DNA from: Sphingomonas paucimobilis
GTDB lineage: Bacteria > Pseudomonadota > Alphaproteobacteria > Sphingomonadales > Sphingomonadaceae
DNA: 6,005 nucleotides
Direction of reading: 5' to 3'
Assembly: GCA_945860425.1 (NCBI GenBank)
Contig: CAMAQU010000111.1
Location: 1 to 6,005, forward strand
Shown: positions 1 through 5,645 of the stretch, piece after piece
How positions within the stretch are numbered: the first letter of the stretch is position 1
Layout of the letters: each line of letters starts with the position of its first letter
Translations under genes and position numbers: made by a program
Notes under the pieces: model-generated
The model's input: only the letters and a program-made list of their open reading frames with translations
The model's database searches: none
What the model was told of the DNA's origin: nothing

Positions 1-118
1 CAATGGCCGCGACCAGACCCCAGAGGATCGCGCCGAAAAAGGGAGAGGCAATCCACGCCATGGCCAGTGTGGCGGCAATGACAAAGCCAAGAAACACCCG
101 ATCTTCAATATGGAACAT
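1..118 (-). CDS. AI-2E/PerM-family membrane permease, N-terminal fragment (runs off left edge)
   Basis: Only the first 39 codons are present, starting at the ATG at 118-116. The peptide opens MFHIEDRVFLGF and continues through a hydrophobic stretch with the motif WIASPFFGAILWGLVAAI. A short charged start, then a first membrane helix containing a PFFGA-LW segment, is what I recall for the AI-2E transporter (PerM, formerly UPF0118) family. These are multi-pass inner-membrane exporters or permeases of mostly unknown substrate; a few act in autoinducer-2 export or Na+/H+ exchange. The start is firm: reading upstream in frame there is no ATG, GTG or TTG before a TGA. A GGG-rich, weak ribosome site lies about 10 nt upstream. 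The gene follows uvrC on the same strand after 67 bp and seems to have its own promoter. Family assignment rests on a short N-terminus and could be wrong; another polytopic membrane protein is the alternative. Confidence 0.65.
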   Translation of the reverse strand, partial: MFHIEDRVFLGFVIAATLAMAWIASPFFGAILWGLVAAI

Positions 119-145
119 GCCGAACCGCCCTGCTGCTTTTGCGTG

Positions 146-175
146 TTTATAGCGGGCGAGAGGAGAATGTCACAA
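146..175 (-). promoter_or_regulatory. Putative promoter for the AI-2E-like permease gene
   Basis: On the minus strand a TTGTGA (175-170) and a TATAAA (151-146) are separated by 18 bp, resembling sigma-70 -35 and -10 boxes. Predicted initiation would fall near 139, giving a leader of about 20 nt before the ATG at 118. It lies in the short gap after the uvrC stop codon, where I see no terminator hairpin, so read-through from uvrC is also possible. Pattern match only. Confidence 0.4.
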
Positions 176-185
176 GGGGCGCGTC

Positions 186-2117
186 CTAAGCCTGCGGCGC
201 ACCGCCATGATAAAAATCAAAAACAACCTGCGCGACGGCCGCTGACACGCCAGGCGCGCGCTGCAAATCTTCCAAACTGGCACTGCGCACCGCGCGGGCC
301 GTGCCAAAATGCATCAGCAACGCCTTCTTGCGCGCAGGACCAACACCGGGGACTTCATCCAACGGGCTTGCCGCCATGGCGCGCGCCCGTTTGCTGCGGT
401 GGGCACCAATGGCAAAGCGGTGTGCCTCATCGCGCAGACGCTGAAGATAGAAGAGCACTGGGGCATTGAGGGGCAGGGTCAGCTCCCGCCCATCGGGAAA
501 GTGGAAAATCTCGCGCCCGGCATTGCGGTCAGGCCCTTTGGACACGCCGACAAAGGCGAAATCCTCTATGCCAAGCTCTTCCAGCGCGGCCTTAACCGCA
601 CTCACCTGCCCCTTGCCGCCGTCAATCAACGCCAGATCGGGCCAAAGGCCCTTATCCCGATCTGGATCCTCTTCCAGCGCGCGGCCAAAGCGGCGCGCCA
701 TAACTTCGCGCATCATGGCAAAATCATCGCCGGGGACTGTCTCTGCATTGCGGATGTTAAACTTGCGATACTGGCCTTTTTGAAACCCCTCTGGCCCAGC
801 GACGATCATAGCGCCCAGCGCATTTGTGCCCTGAATATGGCTGTTATCATAAACTTCGATCCGCTGGGGTGGTTCGGCCAGATCAAACAATTCCGCCACT
901 TCACGCAGAAGCTTGGCCTGTGTGGTTGTTTCAGCCAGCCGACGTTCTAGCGCCTCAATGGCATTGCGGACAGCCTGATCCACCAGCCGCTTCCTATCGC
1001 CCCGTTGCGGCGCTTGAATATCCACCTTGCGACCAATTTGTGAACCAAGCGCCTCAGCAAGCAGGTCTGCATCCGGCAATTCCCGATCGAGGAGGATTGT
1101 TCGCGCCGGGGGCACATCTTCATAAAATTGCGCCAAAAAGCTTGAGAAAGTCTCAACCTCTTCCAAATCAGACGTGTGCGTGGGAAAGAAGGCGCGATGC
1201 CCCCAATTTTGCCCCCCACGAATGAAAAAGGCCTGAACACCAACCTGACCTGACCGGGTGGCCAGCGCAAATATATCGGCGTCCCCCACCCCTTCGGCGT
1301 TAATGGCCTGGCTGCCCTGAATGAAGGTCAGGGCCTTGAGCCGATCCCGAAGGACGGCGGCTTGTTCAAAATCCAACGCGTCGGCCGCGCTCTCCATTTC
1401 GCGGGCGAGCTTGGCCTGCACATCAGTCGATTTACCGCCAAGGAACGCCTTGGCATCATCAACCAATTCCCCATAGGCCGCATCGTCAATGCGCCCGACG
1501 CACGGGGCCGAACAGCGTTTGATTTGATAGAGCAGGCAGGGCCTGTCGCGATTGTTGAAAAAGCTATCCGTGCATGACCGCAGCAAAAACAGCTTTTGCA
1601 GCGCATTCAGCGTCATGTTGACCGATCCGGCGCTGGCAAAGGGGCCGTAATAATTGCCCTTCGCCCGGCGCGCACCCCGATGCTTTTGAATCCGGGGGAA
1701 TTCATGGTCCGCGCGCAACAAGATGAAGGGGAAGCTTTTATCATCGCGCAGAAGGACGTTGTACGCTGGGCGATAGCGCTTGATCAGCTGCGCTTCGAGC
1801 AGCAGCGCCTCTGCCTCGCTATTGGTTGTTACAATGGTCATGCTGCGCGTTTGCGCGACCATGCGCCGCAGACGATTGGGTAACCGGTCCACTTGCGTAT
1901 AATTGGTCACACGGTTCTTGAGCGCCTTGGCCTTGCCAACATAGAGCACATCGCCCCAGGCGTCATACATGCGATAGACGCCGGGCTTTATCGGCAGCGT
2001 TTTGACGACATTGCGGATCGCCGCGACCCCAGCCTCCAAATCCGGCTGGTCCGCCCCGCGCACCGTATAGGTGGCGCGCTCTTCATTAAAGCGATCGGGG
2101 GAGTCAGGCGTAGACAT
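186..2117 (-). CDS. uvrC: UvrABC system protein C (excinuclease subunit UvrC)
   Basis: UvrC is the dual-incision nuclease of bacterial nucleotide excision repair; it is recruited by UvrB and cuts on both sides of a lesion. The 643-residue product has the full architecture. The GIY-YIG nuclease domain (3' incision) spans about 41-125, with GVY at 46-48 and YVG at 59-61. Four cysteines at 182, 194, 202 and 206 have the 12/8/4 spacing of the UvrC Fe-S cluster ligands. A UVR motif (UvrB contact) lies at about 233-268. The RNase H-like domain (5' incision) has D424 in YDNSH, D464/D465 in PGDDF, D499 in LIDGGKGQ and H566 in RDEAHRF. Tandem helix-hairpin-helix motifs (VPGVGPARKKAL, APGVSAAVAQ) close the protein at 586-633. 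I chose the ATG at 2117. An in-frame start at 2195 would add 26 residues and run through the neighbour's start codon, placing it upstream of the likely promoter. The ribosome site is poor: AAGGTGG at 2139-2133 sits 15 nt from the ATG. All key residues are intact. Confidence 0.97.
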   Translation of the reverse strand: MSTPDSPDRFNEERATYTVRGADQPDLEAGVAAIRNVVKTLPIKPGVYRMYDAWGDVLYVGKAKALKNRVTNYTQVDRLPNRLRRMVAQTRSMTIVTTNSEAEALLLEAQLIKRYRPAYNVLLRDDKSFPFILLRADHEFPRIQKHRGARRAKGNYYGPFASAGSVNMTLNALQKLFLLRSCTDSFFNNRDRPCLLYQIKRCSAPCVGRIDDAAYGELVDDAKAFLGGKSTDVQAKLAREMESAADALDFEQAAVLRDRLKALTFIQGSQAINAEGVGDADIFALATRSGQVGVQAFFIRGGQNWGHRAFFPTHTSDLEEVETFSSFLAQFYEDVPPARTILLDRELPDADLLAEALGSQIGRKVDIQAPQRGDRKRLVDQAVRNAIEALERRLAETTTQAKLLREVAELFDLAEPPQRIEVYDNSHIQGTNALGAMIVAGPEGFQKGQYRKFNIRNAETVPGDDFAMMREVMARRFGRALEEDPDRDKGLWPDLALIDGGKGQVSAVKAALEELGIEDFAFVGVSKGPDRNAGREIFHFPDGRELTLPLNAPVLFYLQRLRDEAHRFAIGAHRSKRARAMAASPLDEVPGVGPARKKALLMHFGTARAVRSASLEDLQRAPGVSAAVAQVVFDFYHGGAPQA

Positions 2118-2150
2118 TAGGAACGAACGCGGCCACCTTGCAGGATGAAA

Positions 2151-2178
2151 ATTATATTCTAGGAGACGATAGATGCAA
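2151..2178 (-). promoter_or_regulatory. Putative uvrC promoter overlapping the divergent gene's start
   Basis: Minus strand: a perfect -10 TATAAT (2156-2151) with TTGCAT (2178-2173) 16 bp upstream as a partial -35. Transcription would start near 2144, giving a leader of about 27 nt before the uvrC ATG at 2117. The -35 hexamer covers the ATG of the divergent dehydrogenase, and the spacer covers that gene's AGGAG ribosome site. I saw no clear LexA-type operator. The -10 match is strong and the -35 match weak. Confidence 0.5.
2161..2165 (+). promoter_or_regulatory. Ribosome binding site of the SDR gene
   Basis: AGGAG lies 7 nt upstream of the ATG at 2173, a near-ideal Shine-Dalgarno arrangement that fixes this start. 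It lies inside the proposed uvrC promoter on the opposite strand. Confidence 0.8.
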
Positions 2179-2895
2179 CTCGCGGGCAAGACCATATTAT
2201 TGACGGGCGGGACCGATGGAATCGGTAAAGAAATGGCCGCGCAGTTACAGGGACTTGGCGCCGACCTGATCCTAACAGGCCGAAATGCAATCCGGATTCA
2301 AGAGATGCAGTCGCGTGGGTTTGAAGTCATTGCCGCTGATTTGTCTGTGCCCGCAGGCGTGGACGCTGTTCTTGCCGGGGTCGGTGGTCGCACAATCGAC
2401 ATTCTCATCAACAATGCAGGGGCCGGGAGCGATCATGACTTTCGCGAAGGCCCGCCCGATCTGGCCGATAATGACCGCTGCATCTTTTTGAACCTGAATG
2501 CACCTGTCCACCTGATCACGCGGCTGATGCCGCAGCTGAAAGCGCGGCCCGAGGCGATGATCATTAATGTGACATCCGGCCTCGCCATTGCCCCACGTGC
2601 TGGCGGCCCCATTTATTGCGCCACCAAGGCGGCCCTGCGCAGCTATACCCAAGCCATCAGGGCACAATTGGCCGGGACGTCCGTCCACATGCTCGAAGCG
2701 TTGCCACCAGTCGTCGAAACAAAACTGACCGCAGGCCGTGGCAGCCGCAAAATGGCCCCTGCTGAATGTGCCCGGCAAATCATCAGCGCAATGCAGCGCA
2801 ACGCAACAGAGGCCAATGTTGGCCTCGTGAAGCTATTGCAATTGGTCAACAGCATGTCCCCTGCGCTCGCCCGGCGGATCATGCTGCGCTTCTAA
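2173..2895 (+). CDS. Short-chain dehydrogenase/reductase (SDR family, DltE-like)
   Basis: This 240-residue protein is a classical SDR, an NAD(P)-dependent oxidoreductase with a Rossmann fold. Visible motifs are the cofactor-binding TGGTDGIG at 11-18 (TGxxxGIG), D56 in AADLS contacting the adenine region, NNAG at 80-83, N109 in the LNLNAP helix, the catalytic Ser at 135 (NVTSG), and Tyr148 and Lys152 in YCATK. The Asn-Ser-Tyr-Lys active site is therefore complete, and the length is normal for the family. The sequence TGRN after beta-strand 2 places an Arg at 37, a position often associated with NADP(H) preference. The overall look, with LITRLMPQLK and EALPPVVET in place of the usual PG after the active site, recalls the DltE/YciK-like oxidoreductases, but the substrate cannot be read from the sequence. 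It is transcribed divergently from uvrC and convergently with the ATP synthase operon, so it appears monocistronic. Nothing around it suggests a pathway. Confidence 0.92.
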   Translation: MQLAGKTILLTGGTDGIGKEMAAQLQGLGADLILTGRNAIRIQEMQSRGFEVIAADLSVPAGVDAVLAGVGGRTIDILINNAGAGSDHDFREGPPDLADNDRCIFLNLNAPVHLITRLMPQLKARPEAMIINVTSGLAIAPRAGGPIYCATKAALRSYTQAIRAQLAGTSVHMLEALPPVVETKLTAGRGSRKMAPAECARQIISAMQRNATEANVGLVKLLQLVNSMSPALARRIMLRF

Positions 2896-2907
2896 AGGAC
2901 CCACGTC

Positions 2908-2927
2908 ATTCCCGCGAAAGCGGGAAT
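2908..2927 (+). repeat. Left hairpin of the paired repeat, downstream of the SDR gene
   Basis: Perfect 8-bp stem with a GAAA (GNRA-type) loop, 12 nt after the SDR stop codon. There is no T-run after it, so it is not a canonical intrinsic terminator. It could still protect the SDR mRNA 3' end, as REP hairpins are known to do. Confidence 0.7.
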
Positions 2928-3004
2928 CCATGCCGTCGATCTACTCAGCTCAACAGAGGCAATCAGCATTTGGAGAGCATGCCCCAAAATCAAGATGTTT
3001 TTGG

Positions 3005-3024
3005 ATTCCCGCCTTCGCGGGAAT
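3005..3024. repeat. Right hairpin of the paired repeat
   Basis: Inverted copy of the left hairpin: an identical 8-bp stem with a CTTC loop. It lies 33 bp beyond the ATP synthase terminator hairpin when read on the minus strand. Confidence 0.7.
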
Positions 3025-3049
3025 GACGGGCGAGAAGGTGGCATGACGG

Positions 3050-3088
3050 ACAAGACAAAGGCCGAGGCGGTTTTCCGCGCCCGGCCTT
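3050..3088 (-). terminator. Intrinsic terminator of the F0 ATP synthase operon
   Basis: Read on the minus strand, a GC-rich hairpin begins 24 nt after the atpF stop. AAGGCCG pairs with CGGCCTT at the base (3088-3082 with 3064-3058). The upper stem is GGCGG/CCGC-like with one bulge and one mismatch, closed by an AAAA loop. It is followed by TTTGTCTTGT, a moderate U-tract. On the plus strand the downstream sequence is less T-rich, so termination of the converging SDR transcript here would be weaker. Confidence 0.75.
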
Positions 3089-3112
3089 ATCTTCGCGTCA
3101 ATGAAGCGCTTC

Positions 3113-3655
3113 TTAATTCAGCGTCGCGATCGTCTGATCAATCAGCGGCTTATCTGCCTTGCTGTCATGACCCTTGGCAATCAACTGCGCAGCAGCCGCA
3201 GCGGCAGCGGATGCTGCCTTCGCCCGCACATCGGCAATGGCGGCGCGTTCGGCGGCCGCGATCTTTTCTTCGGCTGTCTTTGTCCGGCGGGCAACCAAAG
3301 CAGTGGCATCTGCCTTCGCCTTGGCGACAATCTGCTTGGCTTCCTCAACCGCAGCTGCCTTCATGGCTTCCGCGTCTTTAGCTGCAGCCTTGGCCTGCTT
3401 TTGATAATCGGCCTTCAGCGCCTCTGCGTCCTTGCGGAGATTTTCAGCGGCTTCCAGATGTTCCCGGATGCCAGCGATCTTCTGATCAAGGGCCGCAGCA
3501 ATCATTGCGGGAACGCGCTTCCAAATGGCAAGCGCGATCACAATGATCATGGCGAGCGCAACCCACATGGTTGCATCCATGCCGAGCGCTGCGGGAGCAG
3601 CGTGCTCCACAGCTGCGCCAGCGGCTTCGGTCGTTGCGTGGGTGTCTTCAGCCAT
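3113..3655 (-). CDS. atpF: F0F1 ATP synthase subunit b
   Basis: Subunit b forms, with b', the heterodimeric peripheral stalk that holds F1 stationary against the rotating c-ring. The 180-residue product has a 28-residue Ala/His/Glu-rich N-terminus and one membrane helix at about 29-46 (MWVALAMIIVIALAIWK). A KRVP turn and then a long Ala/Lys/Glu/Gln-rich coiled coil follow to the C-terminus. This is the standard b layout, slightly longer than the E. coli protein because of the N-terminal extension. The ATG at 3655 lies inside the end of atpF', overlapping it by 8 bp (ATGGCTGA), with AAGGCGG about 9 nt upstream as ribosome site. Translation is therefore likely coupled to b', which suits a 1:1 partner. 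It is the last gene of the operon, followed by a terminator. Calling this copy b and the upstream one b' follows the usual alphaproteobacterial order. Confidence 0.93.
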   Translation of the reverse strand: MAEDTHATTEAAGAAVEHAAPAALGMDATMWVALAMIIVIALAIWKRVPAMIAAALDQKIAGIREHLEAAENLRKDAEALKADYQKQAKAAAKDAEAMKAAAVEEAKQIVAKAKADATALVARRTKTAEEKIAAAERAAIADVRAKAASAAAAAAAQLIAKGHDSKADKPLIDQTIATLN

Positions 3656-4142
3656 TGGCCAATACCGCCTTCACTGCCTGTGCCGCCTGAGCTGGGGTCA
3701 CCTTGATGCCAGATACCTTGGCGACAATGTCTTGCGCGGCATCGGCGGCGACGCCGTCAATACCGGACAATGCCTTGGCGCGCGCCTTGGCAATCACAGC
3801 TTCTGCGTCTGCCGTTTTCGCGGCGATTTCAGCGTCTGCCTTTGCAATCCGCGCATCTGCGTCCTTTTGTGCTTTGGCCTTGGCTTTTTGAGCCTCTGCC
3901 TGAGCGGCCGCACGCGTCTGCGTCAGTTCGGCTTGCCATGCCCCTTCCAAATCGGATGCCTCGGCGCGCGCTTTTTCAGCGGCGGCAAGGTCACCCGCGA
4001 TCTTTGCATCGCGGGCGTCAACCGTAGCGTCCACTCTTGGCAGGATGCCCCGGCCAATCACGAAATAGATCAGGCCAAAGACAATCAACAGCCAGAAGAA
4101 TTGGGACGCATAGGTCGCAAGGATCTGGGAAATCTGGGGCAT
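3648..4142 (-). CDS. atpF': F0F1 ATP synthase subunit b'
   Basis: This is the second b-type stalk subunit (also called atpG or AtpB' in photosynthetic bacteria and many Alphaproteobacteria). The 164-residue product starts MPQISQILATYASQFFW, a typical b' opening. It has a single membrane helix at about 13-30 (SQFFWLLIVFGLIYFVIG), the GRGILPRVD turn, and an Ala/Lys/Glu/Asp-rich coiled coil to the end. Unlike the downstream b protein it has no N-terminal extension. An AAGGA sits about 12 nt before the ATG, a little far, but no better in-frame start exists. It lies 34 bp after atpE and overlaps atpF by 8 bp. The presence of two unequal b genes separates this operon from the single-b, homodimeric type of E. 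coli. Confidence 0.92.
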   Translation of the reverse strand: MPQISQILATYASQFFWLLIVFGLIYFVIGRGILPRVDATVDARDAKIAGDLAAAEKARAEASDLEGAWQAELTQTRAAAQAEAQKAKAKAQKDADARIAKADAEIAAKTADAEAVIAKARAKALSGIDGVAADAAQDIVAKVSGIKVTPAQAAQAVKAVLANG

Positions 4143-4176
4143 GGCGAAAAGCCGTCCTTACCTATTGGTCTGTTCG

Positions 4177-4404
4177 TTACGCGACGAAGATCAGGATCAT
4201 CGCAACGACGAACGCGAGCAGGCCGAGAAGTTCAGCAGCGGCGAAGCCGATGAACAGACGACCCTGCTGGCCATCAGCGGCAGCAGGATTGCGAAGAGCG
4301 CCCTGAAGGAAAGACCCGAAAACATTGCCCACGCCGCCTGCGGCGAGACCTGCACCAATTGCTGCAAGACCGGCACCGATCAACTTTGCTGCTTCTGCGT
4401 CCAT
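4177..4404 (-). CDS. atpE: F0F1 ATP synthase subunit c (proteolipid, c-ring)
   Basis: Subunit c oligomerises into the proton-driven rotor ring. The 75-residue hairpin has helix 1 at about 7-34, with the Gly/Ala-rich packing motif (GAGLAAIGAGLAAGGVG), a polar loop containing R38-N39-P40 that contacts F1 gamma/epsilon, and helix 2 at about 50-74. The proton-carrying carboxylate is Glu58 in GFAAAELLGL, equivalent to E. coli Asp61. I see no Na+-type ligand pattern around it, so proton coupling is the natural reading. Length and motifs are normal for alphaproteobacterial c subunits. A strong ribosome site, AAGGGAG, lies 7 nt before the ATG and is preceded by a U-rich stretch, consistent with the high expression this multi-copy subunit needs. 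Confidence 0.97.
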   Translation of the reverse strand: MDAEAAKLIGAGLAAIGAGLAAGGVGNVFGSFLQGALRNPAAADGQQGRLFIGFAAAELLGLLAFVVAMILIFVA

Positions 4405-4411
4405 GATAAAA

Positions 4412-4429
4412 CTCCCTTAAATAAAAACG
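4412..4429 (-). promoter_or_regulatory. U-rich leader and strong Shine-Dalgarno of atpE
   Basis: On the minus strand CGTTTTTATTT (4429-4419) runs directly into AAGGGAG (4418-4412), 7 nt before the atpE ATG. The 47-bp atpB-atpE gap is the longest inside the operon. In E. coli a U-rich enhancer upstream of the atpE ribosome site raises c-subunit translation. The same role here is an inference from position and composition. Confidence 0.5.
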
Positions 4430-4451
4430 ATGGTTAGGTGGTGGTAAAAAC

Positions 4452-5237
4452 TCAGTGCAAGTTGACCGCGTCGTTAATGTAGAGCGAGGTCAACAAGGCA
4501 AAGACATAGGCCTGGATCGCGCATACCAGCAGTTCGAGCATGGTGATGCCAATCATCAGGATGAAGCTGGGCAGGCTGACGACCGGGGCAACCCAGGCAG
4601 CATCTGCATTCAAGCCGTTGATCACAAATCCGGCCAGTACCTTCATCAACACGTGACCAGCGGTCATGGCGACGAAGAGACGCAGCGCGAGGCTGAACGG
4701 GCGGATGAGGAACGAGAAGAGTTCAATGAACGGGATTAGCCACATCAGCCACCAAGGCGTGCCGTGCGGCACGAACAGCGAGAAGAAGTGCAGCTTATGC
4801 TTCCACAGGCCGACAACCAGCACCGTGCCAAAACTCAGGATCGCGAGAACCGCTGTCACCGTGAGATGGCTGGTCACTGTGAAGGCATGGACACCCGGCA
4901 CAATCCCAAAAGGCATCATACCCATGAAATTGGCGACGAGGATGAACATGAACAGCGAGAAGACGAGCGGCACATAGGCCTTGCCTTCGGGGCCGACGCT
5001 GGTCGACACCATATTGTTGATAAAGCCGGATACGCCCTCAACAGCCGCCTGCCAGCGACCGGGAACAAGATCCCGCTTCATACCGCCCAGCATGAACAGC
5101 CAAATCGTGCCAAGCACGATCAGCATGAACAGCGAGGAATTGGTGAACGAGATGTCATATCCAGCCAGATTGAGCGGCGCGATCGGCTCAATCATAAACT
5201 GGTGCATCGGATCGATCTTGCCGCCTTCGGAAGCCAC
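4452..5237 (-). CDS. atpB: F0F1 ATP synthase subunit a
   Basis: Subunit a is the stator membrane protein that forms the proton half-channels beside the c-ring. From the GTG at 5237 the protein has 261 residues and several strongly hydrophobic helices. The essential Arg is R186 in SLALRLF (E. coli R210). The half-channel pair appears as H195 and E235, reversed relative to E. coli E219/H245, and Q242 in IQAYVF matches E. coli Q252. The start is uncertain. GTG 5261 has little ribosome-site support. GTG 5237 is preceded by GGGGTTGGA and yields MASEGGKIDPMHQF, which fits the N-terminus I recall for sphingomonad homologues. ATG 5207 (MHQFMIEP) has AAGGCGG about 12 nt upstream. The gene follows atpI after 38 bp. 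An oddity is Ala190 where most homologues have Asn four residues after the Arg. Confidence 0.95.
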   Translation of the reverse strand: MASEGGKIDPMHQFMIEPIAPLNLAGYDISFTNSSLFMLIVLGTIWLFMLGGMKRDLVPGRWQAAVEGVSGFINNMVSTSVGPEGKAYVPLVFSLFMFILVANFMGMMPFGIVPGVHAFTVTSHLTVTAVLAILSFGTVLVVGLWKHKLHFFSLFVPHGTPWWLMWLIPFIELFSFLIRPFSLALRLFVAMTAGHVLMKVLAGFVINGLNADAAWVAPVVSLPSFILMIGITMLELLVCAIQAYVFALLTSLYINDAVNLH

Positions 5238-5275
5238 GTAATTCCAACCCCGTTTATGCACACAAAGCGCCCGGA

Positions 5276-5596
5276 CTATTCCGGACGCTCGTTTGAAATC
5301 CTGATGATATTCCTAAACGCCACCGCGATCCCAAGGAACATGGCAATGAGTAGGATCCAAGGAGCTGTGCCGAACAACCGATCCAAAAACCAGCCGAGCA
5401 ACGCACCACCCGCAGGGCCGGCAATCAATTCGGTGAGAACCCGGTTCCCCTGCCGCATTCCTTTGGCAGGTGCCTGATCCTTCTTTCCCGAACGGATTTT
5501 TTCAGCTTGTCGAACCTGTTTCAGCTGCATGTCTAACGAATCGAGCCGAGGGTCTGACGAACCTTTACCGTCCTGCGCGGGATCTTTCTGCACCAT
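5276..5596 (-). CDS. atpI: AtpI/AtpZ-type ATP synthase accessory membrane protein
   Basis: AtpI is a small, non-essential membrane protein at the head of ATP synthase operons. It is implicated in c-ring assembly or stability, Mg2+ supply, or regulation, depending on the species. From the ATG at 5596 the product has 106 residues: a charged, soluble N-terminal half (KDPAQDGKGSSDPRLD, then a Lys/Arg/Gln-rich segment), then two membrane helices at about 53-72 and 77-95. The signature GPAGGALLGWFLDRLFGTAP and a terminal FRNIIR lie in this half. I prefer 5596 to an upstream in-frame start at 5644, because AAGGA lies 9 nt before 5596 and the extra 16 residues do not look like the family. It is the first gene of the F0 operon and its position supports the call. 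Confidence 0.88.
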   Translation of the reverse strand: MVQKDPAQDGKGSSDPRLDSLDMQLKQVRQAEKIRSGKKDQAPAKGMRQGNRVLTELIAGPAGGALLGWFLDRLFGTAPWILLIAMFLGIAVAFRNIIRISNERPE

Positions 5597-5645
5597 GTCG
5601 ATTCGTCCTTCTGTTAGAAAGCAAAACCGCCATGGAACGGACAAA

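Larger units (their letters stand above)
2904..3028. repeat. Paired REP-like / MITE-like element with 27-bp terminal inverted repeats
   Basis: Two 27-bp sequences, 2904-2930 and 3002-3028, are inverted copies of each other and differ at one position (26 of 27 match). Each copy is itself a hairpin: ATTCCCGC and GCGGGAAT form a perfect 8-bp stem around a 4-nt loop (GAAA in the left copy, CTTC in the right). The left arm begins CGTCATTCCCGC and the right arm ends GCGGGAATGACG. The 71-bp centre (2931-3001) is more AT-rich and shows no coding sign. Sequences of the form GTCATTCCCGC...GCGGGAATCCA are widespread dispersed intergenic repeats in Proteobacteria. A facing pair resembles a BIME or a small non-autonomous MITE. 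No clear target-site duplication is visible at the edges. Confidence 0.8.

Noticed and set aside
2118..2172. LexA/SOS operator upstream of uvrC
   Set aside because: I looked for alphaproteobacterial GTTC-N7-GTTC and CTGT-N8-ACAG patterns. GTTCGTTC occurs on the minus strand but without the 7-bp spacing, so SOS control is not supported.
2118..2195. 26-residue N-terminal extension of UvrC
   Set aside because: The extension (MVLPASCIYRLL...) lies over the SDR start and the TATAAT box, and UvrC proteins normally begin shortly before the GIY-YIG domain.
2272..2778. 168-codon open frame on the minus strand inside the SDR gene
   Set aside because: The SDR frame has complete catalytic motifs and a strong ribosome site. 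The antisense product is Cys/His/Gly-rich and unrecognisable.
2904..3028. CRISPR array
   Set aside because: There are only two repeat copies, in inverted orientation with a single 71-bp core. This is a paired inverted repeat, not regularly spaced direct repeats.
3044..3381. Plus-strand open frame starting ATGACGGACAAG near the atpF end
   Set aside because: It reads through the ATP operon terminator and then antisense to atpF. There is no ribosome site and no protein-like composition.
3525..4253. Long open frame on the plus strand (242 codons) across atpF/atpF'
   Set aside because: It is antisense to the coiled-coil genes, whose Ala/Lys/Glu-rich codons leave the opposite strand open. The product is Cys/Leu/Arg-rich with no family resemblance.
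4764..5477. 237-codon open frame on the plus strand across atpB/atpI
   Set aside because: Antisense shadow of two well-supported genes. The product is rich in His, Arg and Asn and has no domain or ribosome site.
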